DNA of 64,000 nt. Source: CAYVUI01 sp964454745. GTDB taxonomy: Bacteria > Planctomycetota > Phycisphaerae > Sedimentisphaerales > Anaerohalosphaeraceae. The notes beneath the pieces were generated by a model, which saw nothing but the letters and a program-made list of their open reading frames with translations, searched no databases and had not been told where the DNA came from. Made by a program: the position numbers and the translations under genes. The DNA is taken from positions 45,021 to 109,020 of the forward strand of contig CAYVUI010000001.1 in the NCBI GenBank assembly GCA_964454745.1. Reading direction: 5' to 3'. Shown in pieces: positions 8,316-16,921 of the stretch. Position 1 is the stretch's first letter, and the number at the start of each line of letters is the position of its first letter.

Positions 8316-9452
8316 CTAATCAACAATGCAGAACTCACTCGCCACCTGGTCAGCCAAAGACAGGCCCTTCCTTGAAAGCCTTACCTTTATGGGACTTACG
8401 ACAATCAGGCCTTCCATTTTCAACCGATGAATCTGATCCGAAAAGACAGCAAAAGGATCGTGTCCCGTTTGTTTTTTAAAGCGATTCACATCAATGCCAT
8501 CGATCAAACGAAGACTCAAAACCGCTGTCTCGCAGACATATTCCATGTCCGAAACCTCGCCAAGTACTTCCGCCGGTGCCTGTTCGCTTTGGATCAATTC
8601 GATATAGCAATTAATATCCTCGACATTTCGGCTTCGCTTTCGGTTCATAAAACTGTGAGCCCCCGCCCCTAATCCAAGAAAAGGCCGATTTTCCCAGCAG
8701 GCTACATTATGCATACACTCCCTGCCGGGCCGGGCAAAATTTGAGATTTCGTAATGCCGATATCCGCCAGCGGTAAGCCGGTCAATCGCTCGATTGTACA
8801 TCTCCAGGTCCATGCTTTCGTCAATCAGTTTCACACGCCCGGTCTGGACATCCTCAGCCAGGGGCGTACCCTCTTCGCACGTCAGGCTGTAGGCGGAGAT
8901 ATGCTCCGGACCCAGATCCATCGCTTTTTGCAGCGAAATATCAAAGGATTCGAGACTGCTGGATGGGATTGCGAAGATCAGATCGATGCTTATTATATTC
9001 TCAAATCCAGCATTACGGGCATTTTCAAAGCACTGGATCGCCTGGCTGGCATTGTGAATCCGCCCGAGACATTCCAGTTCATCATCATGAAAACTCTGCA
9101 CACCGATCGAGAGCCGGTTTACACCCAACTGTCGGATATGCTTGAGAAGTTCCCTGTCTGCCTGCGCGGGATTGACCTCAATCGTGAATTCTTTCACGTT
9201 TTTCGACCGGGCCAATAAACCGGATACAAGCTTGTCTAAAACATCTCGGCCAAGTACTGACGGCGAACCCCCGCCGATATAAACCGTCTCGACATCTGCA
9301 AGGNNNNNNNNNNCAAGGTCATGGCGGCCCGCTTCCAGAAGTACACACTGCACATATTGCCCGAGATCATGACCCCTGGCCGGCTGGGAGTAGAAGCTGC
9401 AGTACCTGCACTTTTTTTCACAAAAAGGAATATGCACATAGAGGTGCCGCAT
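8316..9452 (-). CDS. hemW: Radical SAM protein HemW (coproporphyrinogen III oxidase-like)
   Basis: HemW is a radical SAM protein of the HemN family that acts as a heme chaperone rather than the oxidase. The cluster-binding motif is FCEKKCRYCSFY (CxxxCxxC), followed by VYIGGGSPS, EVNPAQ, RLSIGVQSFHDDEL and HYEISNFARPG, all typical. The C-terminal region lacks nothing obvious, and the length (about 378) matches the family. Ten N bases at 9304-9313 interrupt the gene near its start, between AGRHDL and LADVETVYIGGG; the frame continues across them, so the gap is close to true size. The start is taken at ATG 9452, 8 bases after the pssA stop; TTG 9464 would overlap pssA. Confidence 0.9.
   Translation of the reverse strand: MRHLYVHIPFCEKKCRYCSFYSQPARGHDLGQYVQCVLLEAGRHDLXXXXLADVETVYIGGGSPSVLGRDVLDKLVSGLLARSKNVKEFTIEVNPAQADRELLKHIRQLGVNRLSIGVQSFHDDELECLGRIHNASQAIQCFENARNAGFENIISIDLIFAIPSSSLESFDISLQKAMDLGPEHISAYSLTCEEGTPLAEDVQTGRVKLIDESMDLEMYNRAIDRLTAGGYRHYEISNFARPGRECMHNVACWENRPFLGLGAGAHSFMNRKRSRNVEDINCYIELIQSEQAPAEVLGEVSDMEYVCETAVLSLRLIDGIDVNRFKKQTGHDPFAVFSDQIHRLKMEGLIVVSPIKVRLSRKGLSLADQVASEFCIVD
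9304..9313. other. Assembly gap (10 N)
   Basis: Ten N bases inside hemW. The flanking codons stay in one frame, so about three to four residues of HemW are unread. Confidence 0.98.
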
Positions 9453-9460
9453 GGCAGGAC

Positions 9461-10405
9461 TCAATCCTGATCGGACGAACCGGAACTCTTGACAGCGAGC
9501 ACAGGCGGTTCCTGTTCCTCGGTTTCATCACTGTGCTTCCTGACGCGGGAAAAGGCCCAGCCCCAGACGCCGGTCATGGCGAATCCGCAGAAGGAAATGA
9601 CCAGCCCGGACTGTACGGACCAGTAAATCAGGGCGATAATTACGATTGACCAGATCAGGTGCTCCAGCGGCTTGCGGCCCTTAAGGTAATGATTCACGAT
9701 ATGGGGATACTGGATCCGGCTGATCATCAAAATTGAGGTTCCAATCGCAATGAAGGGCAACAGGATCAAAATCGTATCTCCAACAAAGGAAATGACGCTG
9801 TTCATCGGCCCGGCGGTCACGAGATATTCATAAAAGACCACAAGGGAACCGATCACACCCGCGGCCGCAGGTGTCGGCAGCCCGACAAAATGCATGTGAC
9901 TGGTTTCGTCCTCTTCATTTTCCACGTTGAAACGTGCCAGGCGGATCGCTGCACAGCACATATACAACGCCGAACTGATCCAGATAAACTTGACCAGGAA
10001 CGGCTCGGTAATCGCGCTGGGATGGACAAGATCGGTCAGCTTATAATAAAGCACCTTTAAGACCAGAAACGCCGGGGCCACTCCGAAACTGATCATATCG
10101 CACAGGGAATCCAACTGGCCGCCGAAACTCGACGTCGTCTGCGACATCCTGGCCACACGCCCGTCAAGCATGTCCGCAATCATCGCGATAAAGATCATGT
10201 ACCCCGCCCAGGCAAAATTCGAGTGTTCGAGGTTGCGAAAGGAGAAATGCTCGGCGCCGATCTTGCTGGCAAAGCCAATCGCGGCAAATCCGCAGGCACC
10301 GTTTAGCAGTGTAATCAGCGAAGGCAAAATGGTGATGTATTTCAAACGCTGCCGCCTGACGCGCCGAAGCAATCTTCGTTTTTTCGCCCTGTCACTGAGT
10401 CCCAT
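9461..10405 (-). CDS. pssA: CDP-diacylglycerol-serine O-phosphatidyltransferase
   Basis: This membrane enzyme makes phosphatidylserine from CDP-diacylglycerol and serine. The CDP-alcohol phosphatidyltransferase signature DG-x2-AR-x8-G-x3-D-x3-D is complete (MLDGRVARMSQ, then GGQLDSLCDM). Several hydrophobic helices follow, and the protein has a long acidic/serine tail. The upstream gene is psd, whose product decarboxylates phosphatidylserine to phosphatidylethanolamine, so the pair forms a two-step lipid operon; the reading frames overlap slightly. I use ATG 10405 (GGA upstream); ATG 10411 and TTG 10429 are alternatives. Confidence 0.92.
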   Translation of the reverse strand: MGLSDRAKKRRLLRRVRRQRLKYITILPSLITLLNGACGFAAIGFASKIGAEHFSFRNLEHSNFAWAGYMIFIAMIADMLDGRVARMSQTTSSFGGQLDSLCDMISFGVAPAFLVLKVLYYKLTDLVHPSAITEPFLVKFIWISSALYMCCAAIRLARFNVENEEDETSHMHFVGLPTPAAAGVIGSLVVFYEYLVTAGPMNSVISFVGDTILILLPFIAIGTSILMISRIQYPHIVNHYLKGRKPLEHLIWSIVIIALIYWSVQSGLVISFCGFAMTGVWGWAFSRVRKHSDETEEQEPPVLAVKSSGSSDQD

Positions 10406-11093
10406 GAGCATCCGTATACTTTGCGACAACCGTCAGGCCGGCCTTGACATTCTGACCGATAGAAACCTGACATTCCAGTTTCTCACACAGCGGAACGTAC
10501 AATTCCGTCCGCGAACCGAATTTTATCATACCAAATCGCCTTCCGGAAGAGAATTTTTTTCCAACCTGGGCCCGTGAGACGATTCTTCTGGCAATCGCCC
10601 CGGAGATCTGCCGAACCAAAAGCGGCCCCTCGGGCGGCTCAAGCCTTTGTAAGTATACATCATTGGACTCATTGACCCGGGCGGATTCGGGATCAAGGGC
10701 GTTTTTAAACTTTCCGGGCCGATATTCCACTTCAGTGACTTCTGCCGCACAGGGCATGCGGTTAATGTGGACATTAAAGATGCTCAAAAAGATACCGATC
10801 CGCAGGCAAGGCACCTCCAGGGGAGATTCCTGGGCCCCGATCTCGGCAATATCCGATATTTTGCCGTCCGCCGGGGACAAAAGCAGCTCCGGATCCTGGG
10901 GGCACTGACGCGGAGGATCACGGAAAAAACAGAGAATCCAGATTAAAACGACACCCAGGACACCTTCCACTGTGCAAAAAACCCATATCGGCGCTACCCA
11001 CAGCAGTGCCGCAGCCATTAACATCAACCCAAAAAGGCAAAGCGGATACACCAGCACTTGCGGAAAACCGTATTTTGTAATCGGTAGTTTCAT
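10392..11093 (-). CDS. psd: Phosphatidylserine decarboxylase proenzyme
   Basis: A short form (233 residues) of phosphatidylserine decarboxylase, which converts phosphatidylserine to phosphatidylethanolamine and generates its own pyruvoyl group by self-cleavage. The processing site is the Gly-Ser in MIKFGSRTELYVP near residue 200; SPADGKISD, FLSIFNVHINRMP and ISGAIARRIV are family motifs. Two hydrophobic helices near the N-terminus anchor it in the membrane. Its size fits the short psd type often found in this phylum. It is the first gene of the psd-pssA-hemW run. Confidence 0.92.
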   Translation of the reverse strand: MKLPITKYGFPQVLVYPLCLFGLMLMAAALLWVAPIWVFCTVEGVLGVVLIWILCFFRDPPRQCPQDPELLLSPADGKISDIAEIGAQESPLEVPCLRIGIFLSIFNVHINRMPCAAEVTEVEYRPGKFKNALDPESARVNESNDVYLQRLEPPEGPLLVRQISGAIARRIVSRAQVGKKFSSGRRFGMIKFGSRTELYVPLCEKLECQVSIGQNVKAGLTVVAKYTDAHGTQ

Positions 11094-11159
11094 GCAAACA
11101 GACTACCACCGAAAGAAGATGAAATCAACTCCTCAAAATCCCATTTTTGATATCGCCGA

Positions 11160-12038
11160 TCAAAGAAGCATTAATTTTCCGGCCAGGTAGATCCCGAACA
11201 GGATCAGGTAATCGAGGTCACTTTGGGCATAACTCTCGTGTTCGAGCGAATTATCCGCGTACATGGCGCCATAGCACTGGCCGGCGCAGATGATCGGAAC
11301 AGCCATGACGGATCGAACCCGGGAATTCTTATGTATCCGCCAGTGCTGGGGCACGAGAATATAATCGTGATTGGCGATCACTTCGGAAAGCACGTCGTCG
11401 CGTTCAAGGTCCTGGCGGTTGAGTTTCGGACCGCTGATCATCTTACCGCCCTCGATCTGGAAATCCCCCCCGCCTTCGGTACGAAAACCGGCCCAGACAT
11501 GAAAGGCATTGAGCTGGCTGAGCATCAGTTCCGTCGTTTCCCGGTGAAGATGGAAAACATCCTTGTTTTTTTCAATATGGGCAACCGCACTCATGAAATG
11601 CTTAACCCTTCGAATGGGCAGCTCAAAGGGAGGGTCGCGGCGTGTGAGATGCCGAATTATTTTATGAGCCGCCTCGGGCTGGTCATCGTTCAGGGTCCGC
11701 GCCATCGTGGTATCGCTCAGCTCGACGGTCTGCTCGAGAACCTGCCGATTCTTTTCGAGGATCACTTCAATTCGGAACTTCGAAATCCGGACCGCATCCC
11801 CGTGAGACAGCGGATGCTTGTGGATGGCGGTGTTGTTGAGGTAGGTTTTGTTCGAGCTGCCCAGGTCCTCAAGGATCCACTGGTCCTTTTTGTTGGTGTA
11901 AATCACCGCATGCTGACGCGAGACGGACAAGTCCGGCAGCAAAACCTGGCACCCCTGCTGACGGCCGATATACACCGGGCCTTCCTGGAAACCCAGTTCC
12001 TGGAGAACCTGATCTTCACTGGAAATCCGTAACTGCAT
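11160..12038 (-). CDS. FHA-GAF domain signalling protein
   Basis: The N-terminal FHA domain (about 20-95) shows VYIGRQQGCQVLLPDLSVSRQHA and LEDLGSSNKTYLNN, the phosphothreonine-binding loops of the fold. The C-terminal half (about 130-290) is GAF-like, with SVMAVPIICAGQCYGAMYADN. FHA-GAF proteins read serine/threonine phosphorylation together with a small ligand, and are common in Planctomycetota, which carry many Ser/Thr kinases. There is no kinase or output domain in this gene, so partners must be encoded elsewhere. It precedes psd on the same strand with a gap of 66 bases; AAAGGAAG supports the ATG. No membrane segment. Confidence 0.85.
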   Translation of the reverse strand: MQLRISSEDQVLQELGFQEGPVYIGRQQGCQVLLPDLSVSRQHAVIYTNKKDQWILEDLGSSNKTYLNNTAIHKHPLSHGDAVRISKFRIEVILEKNRQVLEQTVELSDTTMARTLNDDQPEAAHKIIRHLTRRDPPFELPIRRVKHFMSAVAHIEKNKDVFHLHRETTELMLSQLNAFHVWAGFRTEGGGDFQIEGGKMISGPKLNRQDLERDDVLSEVIANHDYILVPQHWRIHKNSRVRSVMAVPIICAGQCYGAMYADNSLEHESYAQSDLDYLILFGIYLAGKLMLL

Positions 12039-12326
12039 TTTTCTTCCTTTCCGGAGCTATTATGCACGAAATGACCGGCTTTGTCAACTTTTTTCGTCGG
12101 CAATCGCCTTTAAATTTCAAACCCCTCGAAAAGACTCATATTCACGTATGGAATCCACTTGCTTGAAGCGAGGAACAGAAGTAGAATTATTTTGGATTGT
12201 TTTTGGAGAAAATAATGCTTATTCCTTCGGATACGGCTTGTTAGTACGCCATAAATAAACTTAAATTAACCAGAGAGGCATATTTGATAATATATTACGA
12301 ATTACTTGCTGTTTTTTTCATCTCGG

Positions 12327-12342
12327 TGGCACCTTCTTTGCT
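12327..12342 (+). promoter_or_regulatory. Sigma-54 type -24/-12 promoter element
   Basis: TGGCAC (12327-12332), five bases, then TTGCT (12338-12342). The GG and GC pairs are exactly 10 bases apart, as sigma-54 requires. Transcription would begin near 12353 and run antisense into the 3' end of the beta-helix gene. The overlapping TGCTATACT (12339-12347) could also serve as an extended -10 for sigma-70. Confidence 0.5.
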
Positions 12343-12442
12343 ATACTTTTGCATGTCAAAACGACGCCGCAAGAAGAAAAGGCTCTCATTATATGACTTA
12401 TCCTGGCATGTAATCCGGCAAACGCAGGGGGAAAGCCTGATT

Positions 12443-12456
12443 TTAGACCGGTCTAA
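12443..12456. repeat. Perfect 14-base palindrome
   Basis: TTAGACCGGTCTAA reads the same on both strands. It lies about 90 bases downstream of the predicted sigma-54 start and could be an operator or an RNA hairpin. Confidence 0.6.
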
Positions 12457-12492
12457 CCTGACCGCAAGCGAGTCGAGGCCGTATGATTTGCA

Positions 12493-15400
12493 TCATTTAC
12501 CATCCGCTTCCACAATCAACACACCCCACGGTGAAAGCTTCGGAACATCAACCTCACTGACAGAACCGCCGGCCAGCAGCTTCTTCGAGCCATCCGCCAT
12601 CAGCATCGAAACCTTCAACGGCTTATTCCCAAAGAACATCTCAGGGTTCAAAGTCACACGAAACGCTTTGGGCTCTTTCGACCAGTCAACCAAATGCACC
12701 ACGACCGGCGCTGAAGGATCACCCGGCACCGCCCTTACCACACCATAAACATCCAAATCCTCAGCAATCTCAAGCGGGGTCGCCTTGCCGTACCGCGTCT
12801 CTTTAAACGTACCACCCGCTAAGGCCGCTTCTTCATAGCCATCGAACCACTTTGCGTTATTGCGTACAAAACCATACAGGTCTGCATACTCCTCGGGCTT
12901 ACCGAAATACCTCTCCGACCCTTCCGGCGTCGACCGCAAATATGTATCCCACGGCACCATAATATTCCCACCCATCGAATAGGCCGTCGCAATCACCTGC
13001 CGAGCCAACTGCACATCAACCGCATACCCTTTCTTGAATGCCTTGGGGATAGTCATTATCTGTCGTTTACCCACATCAAACGCCATTTGCAATTTCTCAT
13101 GAATACGCTCCGGCCTGGAATCGCTCACATGCAGTTCCCGAAAGCCGTAATCAAAATACTGGGCATAATTCAACTCTGTATTGCCCACATACTCATTAAA
13201 CGACATCGGAATATGCCGGCCGGCGTATGCAGTGACCCTGTTGCGCAAATCCTTGAAATACGCCCCTACCGCTTCATTTTGGAAGCGAACAAAATACTCC
13301 CGCAGCCATTGCGGCTCTTTCTTATCATTCTCCAGCAAATACTTTTTATAGTCAAAATCTGCAATATTCTTAATCCCAATACTTTCCAACTCACTTTTAC
13401 TGGCATTTCGCGACAAATACGGCAAAAACTTTTTCATACAACTGTCACAATAACAACCGCCCCATTTTACCGTACCTCTGTTCATCGCCGGGTCATCAAC
13501 CTGCAAACTATCGGCCCCCGCATCAATACACGCGCGGGCATGCTTCATAAACACTTCACGATAATCTTCACTGTTCGCACATCCCCAGTACCCTGGAGGC
13601 GTCCACATACTCATCCACGGCGCCGCGATCCGATTGCCTTCCAGGTCAACCGCACGACCCACCTTCCGCACCGTAGGCCCAAAAGGCTTATCAACCAATA
13701 TCGAATTCAGCGTCAAACCAAAATGCAAACCCGGTATCTCTGCTTTTGCCTTATCCACATATTCCTTCCTGGCATCGTAAACCCACTCCAGCCGACTCAC
13801 ATGAAAATCTTTCACCGCCTGGATCGTATCCCACGGGTCCTGGGCATCGTCCGGGTTTGGGCATCTTTCGGACGGGGCTGTAAGCTTCGCCGGATGCGGA
13901 TACAAGCTCCGCATTATCACATCGCTGTATTTCGGCAATTGGGCCGGCCTGGGCTGTTTCTTCGCAACCTGCCAAACTCTGTGCGCTTTTGCCTGCAATC
14001 CATAGGCTTTGGGGAAGTCTGCCTTGAGACCGATCTGGTCATACTGCATGCGGGCCTTATCGAATCCGGGTTTCCAGTTGACGTTTTCGGTATTCGCTGA
14101 TTCTTCATTCCTTTTGCCGTTGGAGCGGAATTGCTTATTTGCCGCGTTTGTAATCTGCATGTCCACAAAACGCTGATGCATCGTCTGGCCGGGCCAGTCG
14201 AGGAAAATCCCGTCCGGGGGGATGTCTTTCATGTGGGCAGCGGCCCTGGTATTATCAATGGTGATCTGCTGATAGGTGTTGATATAGGGGCCATTTTCGG
14301 GATTGACCATGGCAGAATGAATGGCGGCGCAGTCCCCGGAATCCTGCGAACAATCGTAGATGCGAAGGAACTTGAAGGTGTTGTTGTACGAGGGAACGAG
14401 TTTCGGAGCAAGTTCTGGCCCGACAAAACCGTCCGGCATGAGGTGCCCTCGGAGGGTAGTGGCGTAGCGGGGAGAACGGAAAAATTCGCTGTATGAGATT
14501 TCATTACAGTTAACGCTGTACATATTGATACAGGCGCAATAAATCGAAAGCTGGCCGATATCGTGGATTTTGTTGTTGGACAGGATGTTGTGTTCGAGCC
14601 GAAACGAGTCAAAATTTTTCGGCAGCGGGATAGGAGCCCAGTTGCTCAGGGTAATCCCGTTGACGCCGGTCTGTTCGATCCAGCAGCCGTAAACGAGATT
14701 CTGAGTATTTTGTCCAACCATCATGATACCCGAGCGGCCTGAGTTTTTGAGGTGGCAGTTGCGAACCGTAATGCGAGTCGTGTAGTTCATCCAGATCAGG
14801 GCGTGGTCGGTGTAGCCCCATTTTTGTGCCCACCAGAAACGGGTCGGCGAGATGGCTTTACTGTATTCAAGGGCGAGGCCTTCGATTTCGATGTCGTGTA
14901 CGAGCCTGGTAATAGAGGAGCCTTCAAATCGGATAAGGTCGAAAAGTACCGGCAATACGATATTGAGCTGGTCGGGATGTTTCGCAGATTGCGGAATAAG
15001 ATAGAGGATTCTGGAGAATGGATCGAAGTAGAATTCACCGGGAGCGTCAAGAAAGTCGCGGTGTTCCTCCAGGAAGTAGCGAGCTTTTTCTCTGCCTTTT
15101 CTTTTGTCGCCTATTTTTGTTTTGTCGCCTTCATTCGCGAAAATGATCTTGCGTGTTTCCGTATCGATGCCGGTCACGGAACAAATCCAGCGGTGCCAGT
15201 CGCATTTGCCCCAGGGAAAGACGTTAATTTTCATGGTGCCAAAGTCGGCGGGAATACCCATGAAATCCTTTTCACTGCTAAAGAGCCAGCTTTCCGTGTC
15301 CGACGCTTCTTCTTCGGTCGAGCCGCCCTCAGATGCAAAATAAGGCCCGGCCGCGGTCGGGAATTCCGGATCGAAGATGTAGTTGGGCTGGCGGGCTTTG

Positions 15401-15828
15401 CGGATTCGTGTGCCGTTTTCGTAAAGGGTGTGGCAGGTTTGGTTTTCGGGCAGGTGGATTTTCCATACTTTGGAGTCAACCTTCTCCCAGCCTGTAAGCC
15501 GTCTGCCGCCCAGGAGACGGGCTTGGCCGGGGCCGCCGGAGCTGCGATAGACCACTTTACAGCCGTTGGAGCCGCTGTCCTGATCGGTAAAGGTGACAGG
15601 TTCGTCGAGGATGTAATCGCCGGCAGCAATATGAACCGTGATGTTCTCATTCATGGATGCATTGACCGCGCGAACGGCCTGCTGAGCCCGCTGGAGGGTC
15701 TGGAAGGGTTTTTCCGCCGTGCCGGGATGAGTATCAGAACCCGCCGGGCTGACGTAAAAGTCTTTGGCATAGCAGGTTAGGGCAATAGACAGGGTCAGCA
15801 TGATGACGGACAGCGATTTTGTATTCAT
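12493..15828 (-). CDS. Secreted fusion: parallel beta-helix domain plus TIM-barrel glycosidase-like domain
   Basis: An exported protein of 1111 residues. After a signal peptide (MNTKSLSVIMLTLSIALTCYA), residues about 23-620 look like a right-handed parallel beta-helix: DFYVSPAGSDTHPGTAEKPF is the usual opening of this type, with RNCHLKNSGRSGIM as a helix rung. The second half (about 650-1111) resembles a TIM-barrel glycoside hydrolase (VSRLEWVYDARKEYV, DAGADSLQVDDP, a cysteine cluster CYCDSCMKKF, and IPMSFNEYVGN). The beta-helix probably binds or cleaves polysaccharide. ATG 15828 is chosen because GGAAAGG lies six bases upstream; the frame is open to 15909. Base composition changes strand preference near 13.95-14.0 kb, at the domain border. 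Substrate unknown. Confidence 0.75.
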   Translation of the reverse strand: MNTKSLSVIMLTLSIALTCYAKDFYVSPAGSDTHPGTAEKPFQTLQRAQQAVRAVNASMNENITVHIAAGDYILDEPVTFTDQDSGSNGCKVVYRSSGGPGQARLLGGRRLTGWEKVDSKVWKIHLPENQTCHTLYENGTRIRKARQPNYIFDPEFPTAAGPYFASEGGSTEEEASDTESWLFSSEKDFMGIPADFGTMKINVFPWGKCDWHRWICSVTGIDTETRKIIFANEGDKTKIGDKRKGREKARYFLEEHRDFLDAPGEFYFDPFSRILYLIPQSAKHPDQLNIVLPVLFDLIRFEGSSITRLVHDIEIEGLALEYSKAISPTRFWWAQKWGYTDHALIWMNYTTRITVRNCHLKNSGRSGIMMVGQNTQNLVYGCWIEQTGVNGITLSNWAPIPLPKNFDSFRLEHNILSNNKIHDIGQLSIYCACINMYSVNCNEISYSEFFRSPRYATTLRGHLMPDGFVGPELAPKLVPSYNNTFKFLRIYDCSQDSGDCAAIHSAMVNPENGPYINTYQQITIDNTRAAAHMKDIPPDGIFLDWPGQTMHQRFVDMQITNAANKQFRSNGKRNEESANTENVNWKPGFDKARMQYDQIGLKADFPKAYGLQAKAHRVWQVAKKQPRPAQLPKYSDVIMRSLYPHPAKLTAPSERCPNPDDAQDPWDTIQAVKDFHVSRLEWVYDARKEYVDKAKAEIPGLHFGLTLNSILVDKPFGPTVRKVGRAVDLEGNRIAAPWMSMWTPPGYWGCANSEDYREVFMKHARACIDAGADSLQVDDPAMNRGTVKWGGCYCDSCMKKFLPYLSRNASKSELESIGIKNIADFDYKKYLLENDKKEPQWLREYFVRFQNEAVGAYFKDLRNRVTAYAGRHIPMSFNEYVGNTELNYAQYFDYGFRELHVSDSRPERIHEKLQMAFDVGKRQIMTIPKAFKKGYAVDVQLARQVIATAYSMGGNIMVPWDTYLRSTPEGSERYFGKPEEYADLYGFVRNNAKWFDGYEEAALAGGTFKETRYGKATPLEIAEDLDVYGVVRAVPGDPSAPVVVHLVDWSKEPKAFRVTLNPEMFFGNKPLKVSMLMADGSKKLLAGGSVSEVDVPKLSPWGVLIVEADGK

Positions 15829-15909
15829 TGTAAACCTTTCCATATCAGAATATATTAAGAATACGACGCCTTCACAATTTACTCGTAAAGTAAATCTTTT
15901 GCAAAGCAT

Positions 15910-16314
15910 TTAGCTGCGGGTCCAGTTTTCAACCTTAAGACTTTTGATGCGTTTAAATTCGCGTTTATTGTTGGTTACAAAAGTAACATCCAAAGCCAGG
16001 GCATGAGCTGCAAGCAGGGTATTCATTGGGCCAACAAGCGTTCCCTTTGTTTCTAAATGAGTACGGATTTGACCATAATAAATCGCAGCGTTGCTGTCGA
16101 AATCGACGACTTCCAAATCGGCCAGAAAGGCCGTCAGAATATTCTGATTTTGGGGCTGCTTAGTGGATTTTTCTACGCCATACTGAAGCTCAGCCAATGT
16201 GATGCTTGAAATACCAATATCGCCAATATCGTATTGTTTTATGTGCTCCAGAATACGGCGATTTGACTTGCGCAGCAATTCGATGCAGATATTGGTATCC
16301 AGCATGTACTTCAC
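15910..16314 (-). CDS. vapC: VapC-type PIN-domain toxin
   Basis: A 134-residue PIN ribonuclease. The acidic active site is visible: D6 in MLDTNICIELL, E in SITLAELQYGVEKS, and D in ALALDVTFVTNNKREFKRI. VapC toxins cut tRNA or rRNA and are held inactive by VapB. The gene overlaps vapB by four bases (ATGA), as usual for translationally coupled toxin-antitoxin pairs. It sits between the beta-helix gene and the tRNA-Ser gene, a location where such modules are often found. Its product length is normal and no key acidic residue looks missing. Confidence 0.9.
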   Translation of the reverse strand: MKYMLDTNICIELLRKSNRRILEHIKQYDIGDIGISSITLAELQYGVEKSTKQPQNQNILTAFLADLEVVDFDSNAAIYYGQIRTHLETKGTLVGPMNTLLAAHALALDVTFVTNNKREFKRIKSLKVENWTRS

Positions 16315-16541
16315 AAGGATTTCCTTTGGTCATAAGCTGCAGGTTGATTTCTCTCGGCCATAAAGTCGTCAGACATTTGACCGCAGGCACTGATGAGACT
16401 TTGCCATTTTGTATCTTTAGGAATAAGCATAACCGTATCCCCAATTTTGTTGATGAGTATTTCATCTGAATCAAAGCGATATTCTTTGGGCAATCTTACG
16501 GCTTGAGACCGTCCGTTTTCAAATAATTTAGCGGTTTTCAT
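16311..16541 (-). CDS. vapB: VapB-type antitoxin
   Basis: A 76-residue antitoxin of the SpoVT/AbrB (VapB) group: KTAKLFENGRSQAVRLPKEYRF is the standard DNA-binding beta-barrel N-terminus, and the rest, with IPKDTKWQSLISACGQM, binds the toxin. The ATG at 16541 has GGAG about nine bases upstream; the frame is open further up to 16646 but that extension lacks a ribosome site. The antitoxin should repress the operon at its own promoter, which carries TATAT/ATATA half-sites. Confidence 0.9.
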   Translation of the reverse strand: MKTAKLFENGRSQAVRLPKEYRFDSDEILINKIGDTVMLIPKDTKWQSLISACGQMSDDFMAERNQPAAYDQRKSL

Positions 16542-16569
16542 AGCAATCTCCAAGAATGTAATATATTCG

Positions 16570-16598
16570 AGTATATACCATTTTCGGTGAAATATCAA
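16570..16598 (-). promoter_or_regulatory. Promoter and probable autoregulatory site of vapBC
   Basis: Minus strand: TTGATA (16593-16598), a 17-base spacer and TATACT (16570-16575). The -10 region is embedded in alternating TATAT and ATATA half-sites around CTCG, a good candidate operator for VapB. Confidence 0.65.
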
Positions 16599-16656
16599 GG
16601 ACGATTTATAAAAAATGCTGTGCTGCGCAGTTTCGGGGTTTCGCACCCTTCAATAA

Positions 16657-16688
16657 AAAAGCCCTTTCCCTTGTCAGGGAAAAGGCTC
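16657..16688 (-). terminator. Terminator after tRNA-Ser
   Basis: On the minus strand AGCC-TTTTCCCT and AGGGAAA-GGGCT pair around a 4-base loop, followed by TTTTTT (16655-16660). It sits directly downstream of the tRNA gene. Confidence 0.75.
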
Positions 16689-16695
16689 AAATAAA

Positions 16696-16780
16696 CGGAG
16701 GAGGAGGGATTCGAACCCCCGGATCCTTGCGGATCAACGGTTTTCAAGACCGTCGCAATCAGCCGCTCTGCCACTCCTCC
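16696..16780 (-). tRNA. tRNA-Ser (anticodon UGA)
   Basis: An 85-base cloverleaf: acceptor stem GGAGGAG/CTCCTCC, discriminator G, anticodon stem ACGGT/ACCGT with loop CTTGAAA (anticodon TGA), a long variable arm (GATCC-GCAA-GGATC) typical of serine tRNA, and T-loop GTTCGAATC. CCA is not encoded. Confidence 0.95.
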
Positions 16781-16921
16781 GGGCGTTATTTCCGGAGTAT
16801 TTCTCTCTCTTCGGATTTTAAGAGGGGCTAATTTACCCCAAACATCCTGCTTTTTCAACATCTCTTTACGAGGAAAATTTGGATTTGGGCCCAAAATCGC
16901 CCTGCTGAACCCAAAATCGCA

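Larger units (their letters stand above)
12039..12492. other. 454-base region without a convincing gene
   Basis: Between the FHA-GAF gene and the beta-helix gene. It holds a sigma-54 type promoter element (12327-12342, plus strand) and a perfect 14-base palindrome (12443-12456). An open frame runs through on the plus strand from 12284 into the antisense of the next gene; from ATG 12353 it begins with a Lys/Arg-rich stretch, but it has no ribosome site and I do not call it. Confidence 0.6.

Noticed and set aside
12410..12480. GGCAAAC...AAAGCC pattern resembling a cyclic di-GMP (GEMM) riboswitch
   Set aside because: The usual two-stem arrangement and the GNRA-type loop are not present; the match is too short to support the call.
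12284..12748. Plus-strand open frame crossing the gap into the beta-helix gene antisense
   Set aside because: The later half is a shadow of the beta-helix gene; start would be TTG or a site at 12353 without ribosome binding sequence.
14752..15780. 342-residue open frame on the plus strand
   Set aside because: It is the antisense of the beta-helix domain; the minus-strand frame has a signal peptide and clear repeats.
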